In this document: positions 4,892 to 5,089 of the stretch, one piece after another
Numbering within the stretch: the first letter of the stretch is position 1
How the letters are laid out: the number at the start of each line of letters is the position of its first letter
Assembly (NCBI GenBank): GCA_905236615.1
Contig: CAJORC010000213.1
Coordinates: 1-5,089 of the forward strand
Length of the DNA: 5,089 nucleotides
Source: an uncultured Lachnospiraceae bacterium
GTDB taxonomy: Bacteria; Bacillota; Clostridia; Lachnospirales; Lachnospiraceae
Reading direction: 5' to 3'
The notes under the pieces: generated by a model
The model's input: only the letters and a program-made list of their open reading frames with translations
What the model was told of the DNA's origin: nothing
The model's database searches: none
Position numbers and translations under genes: made by a program

Positions 4892-5089
4892 TTATTTAAT
4901 TCCGTATTCCTTAAGCTTTTGCCTTAGCAGCATATTCTCATCAGAAAGACGAGCATTTTCACTATTAAGTTCAGCATTCTTATCATTAAGCTCGGCATTC
5001 TTATCATTAAGTTCGGCATTCTTATCATTAAGCTCGGCATTCATGCCATTCAATGTTTCAATCTCATTTGCCTGTTTTATTATTTCATC
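4892..5089 (-). CDS. C-terminal part of a coiled-coil protein (5' end outside window)
   Basis: The last 65 codons of a gene enter from the right edge and end in TAA at 4892-4894. The visible part reads as one long helix with a leucine every seven residues: NAELNDK three times, then NAELNSE, NARLSDE and NMLLRQK, ending LKEYGIK. This is a parallel coiled coil, with Asn at a repeated position as in leucine zippers. The function lies in the missing N-terminal part. In Lachnospiraceae such tails are found on Rpn-type PD-(D/E)XK nuclease/transposase proteins and others, so that is one guess only. It belongs to a different transcription unit from the CIS genes because a terminator lies between. Confidence 0.8.
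   Translation of the reverse strand, partial: DEIIKQANEIETLNGMNAELNDKNAELNDKNAELNDKNAELNSENARLSDENMLLRQKLKEYGIK
4958..5041 (-). repeat. Four 21-bp tandem repeats encoding heptads
   Basis: Four 21-base units encode NAELNDK, NAELNDK, NAELNDK and NAELNSE. The first three units differ only by a GAG/GAA change in the Glu codon. Such near-identity at the DNA level, not just the protein level, points to recent expansion by slippage; each gain or loss adds or removes one heptad without breaking the frame. Confidence 0.85.

Noticed and set aside
4958..5041. CRISPR-like array suggested by regular repeats
   Set aside because: The repeats are contiguous 21-bp units without spacers and encode in-frame heptads.

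Overview
This window holds part of a contractile injection system (CIS) operon, read entirely on the minus strand (right to left). The organism is probably a low-to-mid-GC anaerobic Firmicute of Lachnospiraceae/Butyrivibrio type. I infer that from the A/T-rich intergenic DNA, purine-rich ribosome binding sites, Lys/Glu/Asn-rich proteins and a T-tract terminator; no rRNA or tRNA confirms it.

Layout in transcription order, right to left. (1) 5089-4892 is the 3' end of an unrelated gene ending in a perfect heptad coiled coil. A possible 31-codon, Cys-containing small ORF (4847-4752) follows, and then a strong minus-strand terminator (4735-4702). (2) 4701-4482 is an A/T-rich leader for the next operon. 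It has a near-perfect 17-bp palindrome beside a TATAAA box, and a possible 11-codon leader ORF that runs into the GTG start of the first gene. (3) 4481-2701 holds three tightly packed genes of unknown or weakly recognised type: a 338-aa charged helical protein, a 110-aa helical protein, and a 156-aa protein resembling YbjN / type III chaperone-like folds. The last two overlap by 47 nt. (4) 2677-881 is a tail sheath protein, and 818-327 is the matching gp19-type inner tube protein. (5) 326-1 has no convincing gene. It holds a long imperfect inverted repeat (181-315) enclosing three hairpins, and a second multi-stem region (14-69).

Sheath and tube are the two high-copy parts of a phage-tail-like injection machine: the tube forms the inner shaft and the sheath contracts around it. 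The tube belongs to the tail-tube family typical of extracellular CIS (Afp/PVC-like) rather than ordinary prophages. No baseplate, spike, AAA+ ATPase or cargo gene lies in the window; they would be expected further left, beyond position 1. The three genes ahead of the sheath are not standard named CIS parts, and their position suggests dedicated chaperone, regulatory or cargo roles.

The most unusual points are the uncharacterised three-gene module opening the operon, a Pro/Ala- and Lys/Asp-rich linker inside the sheath, and the highly structured non-coding block directly after the tube gene.
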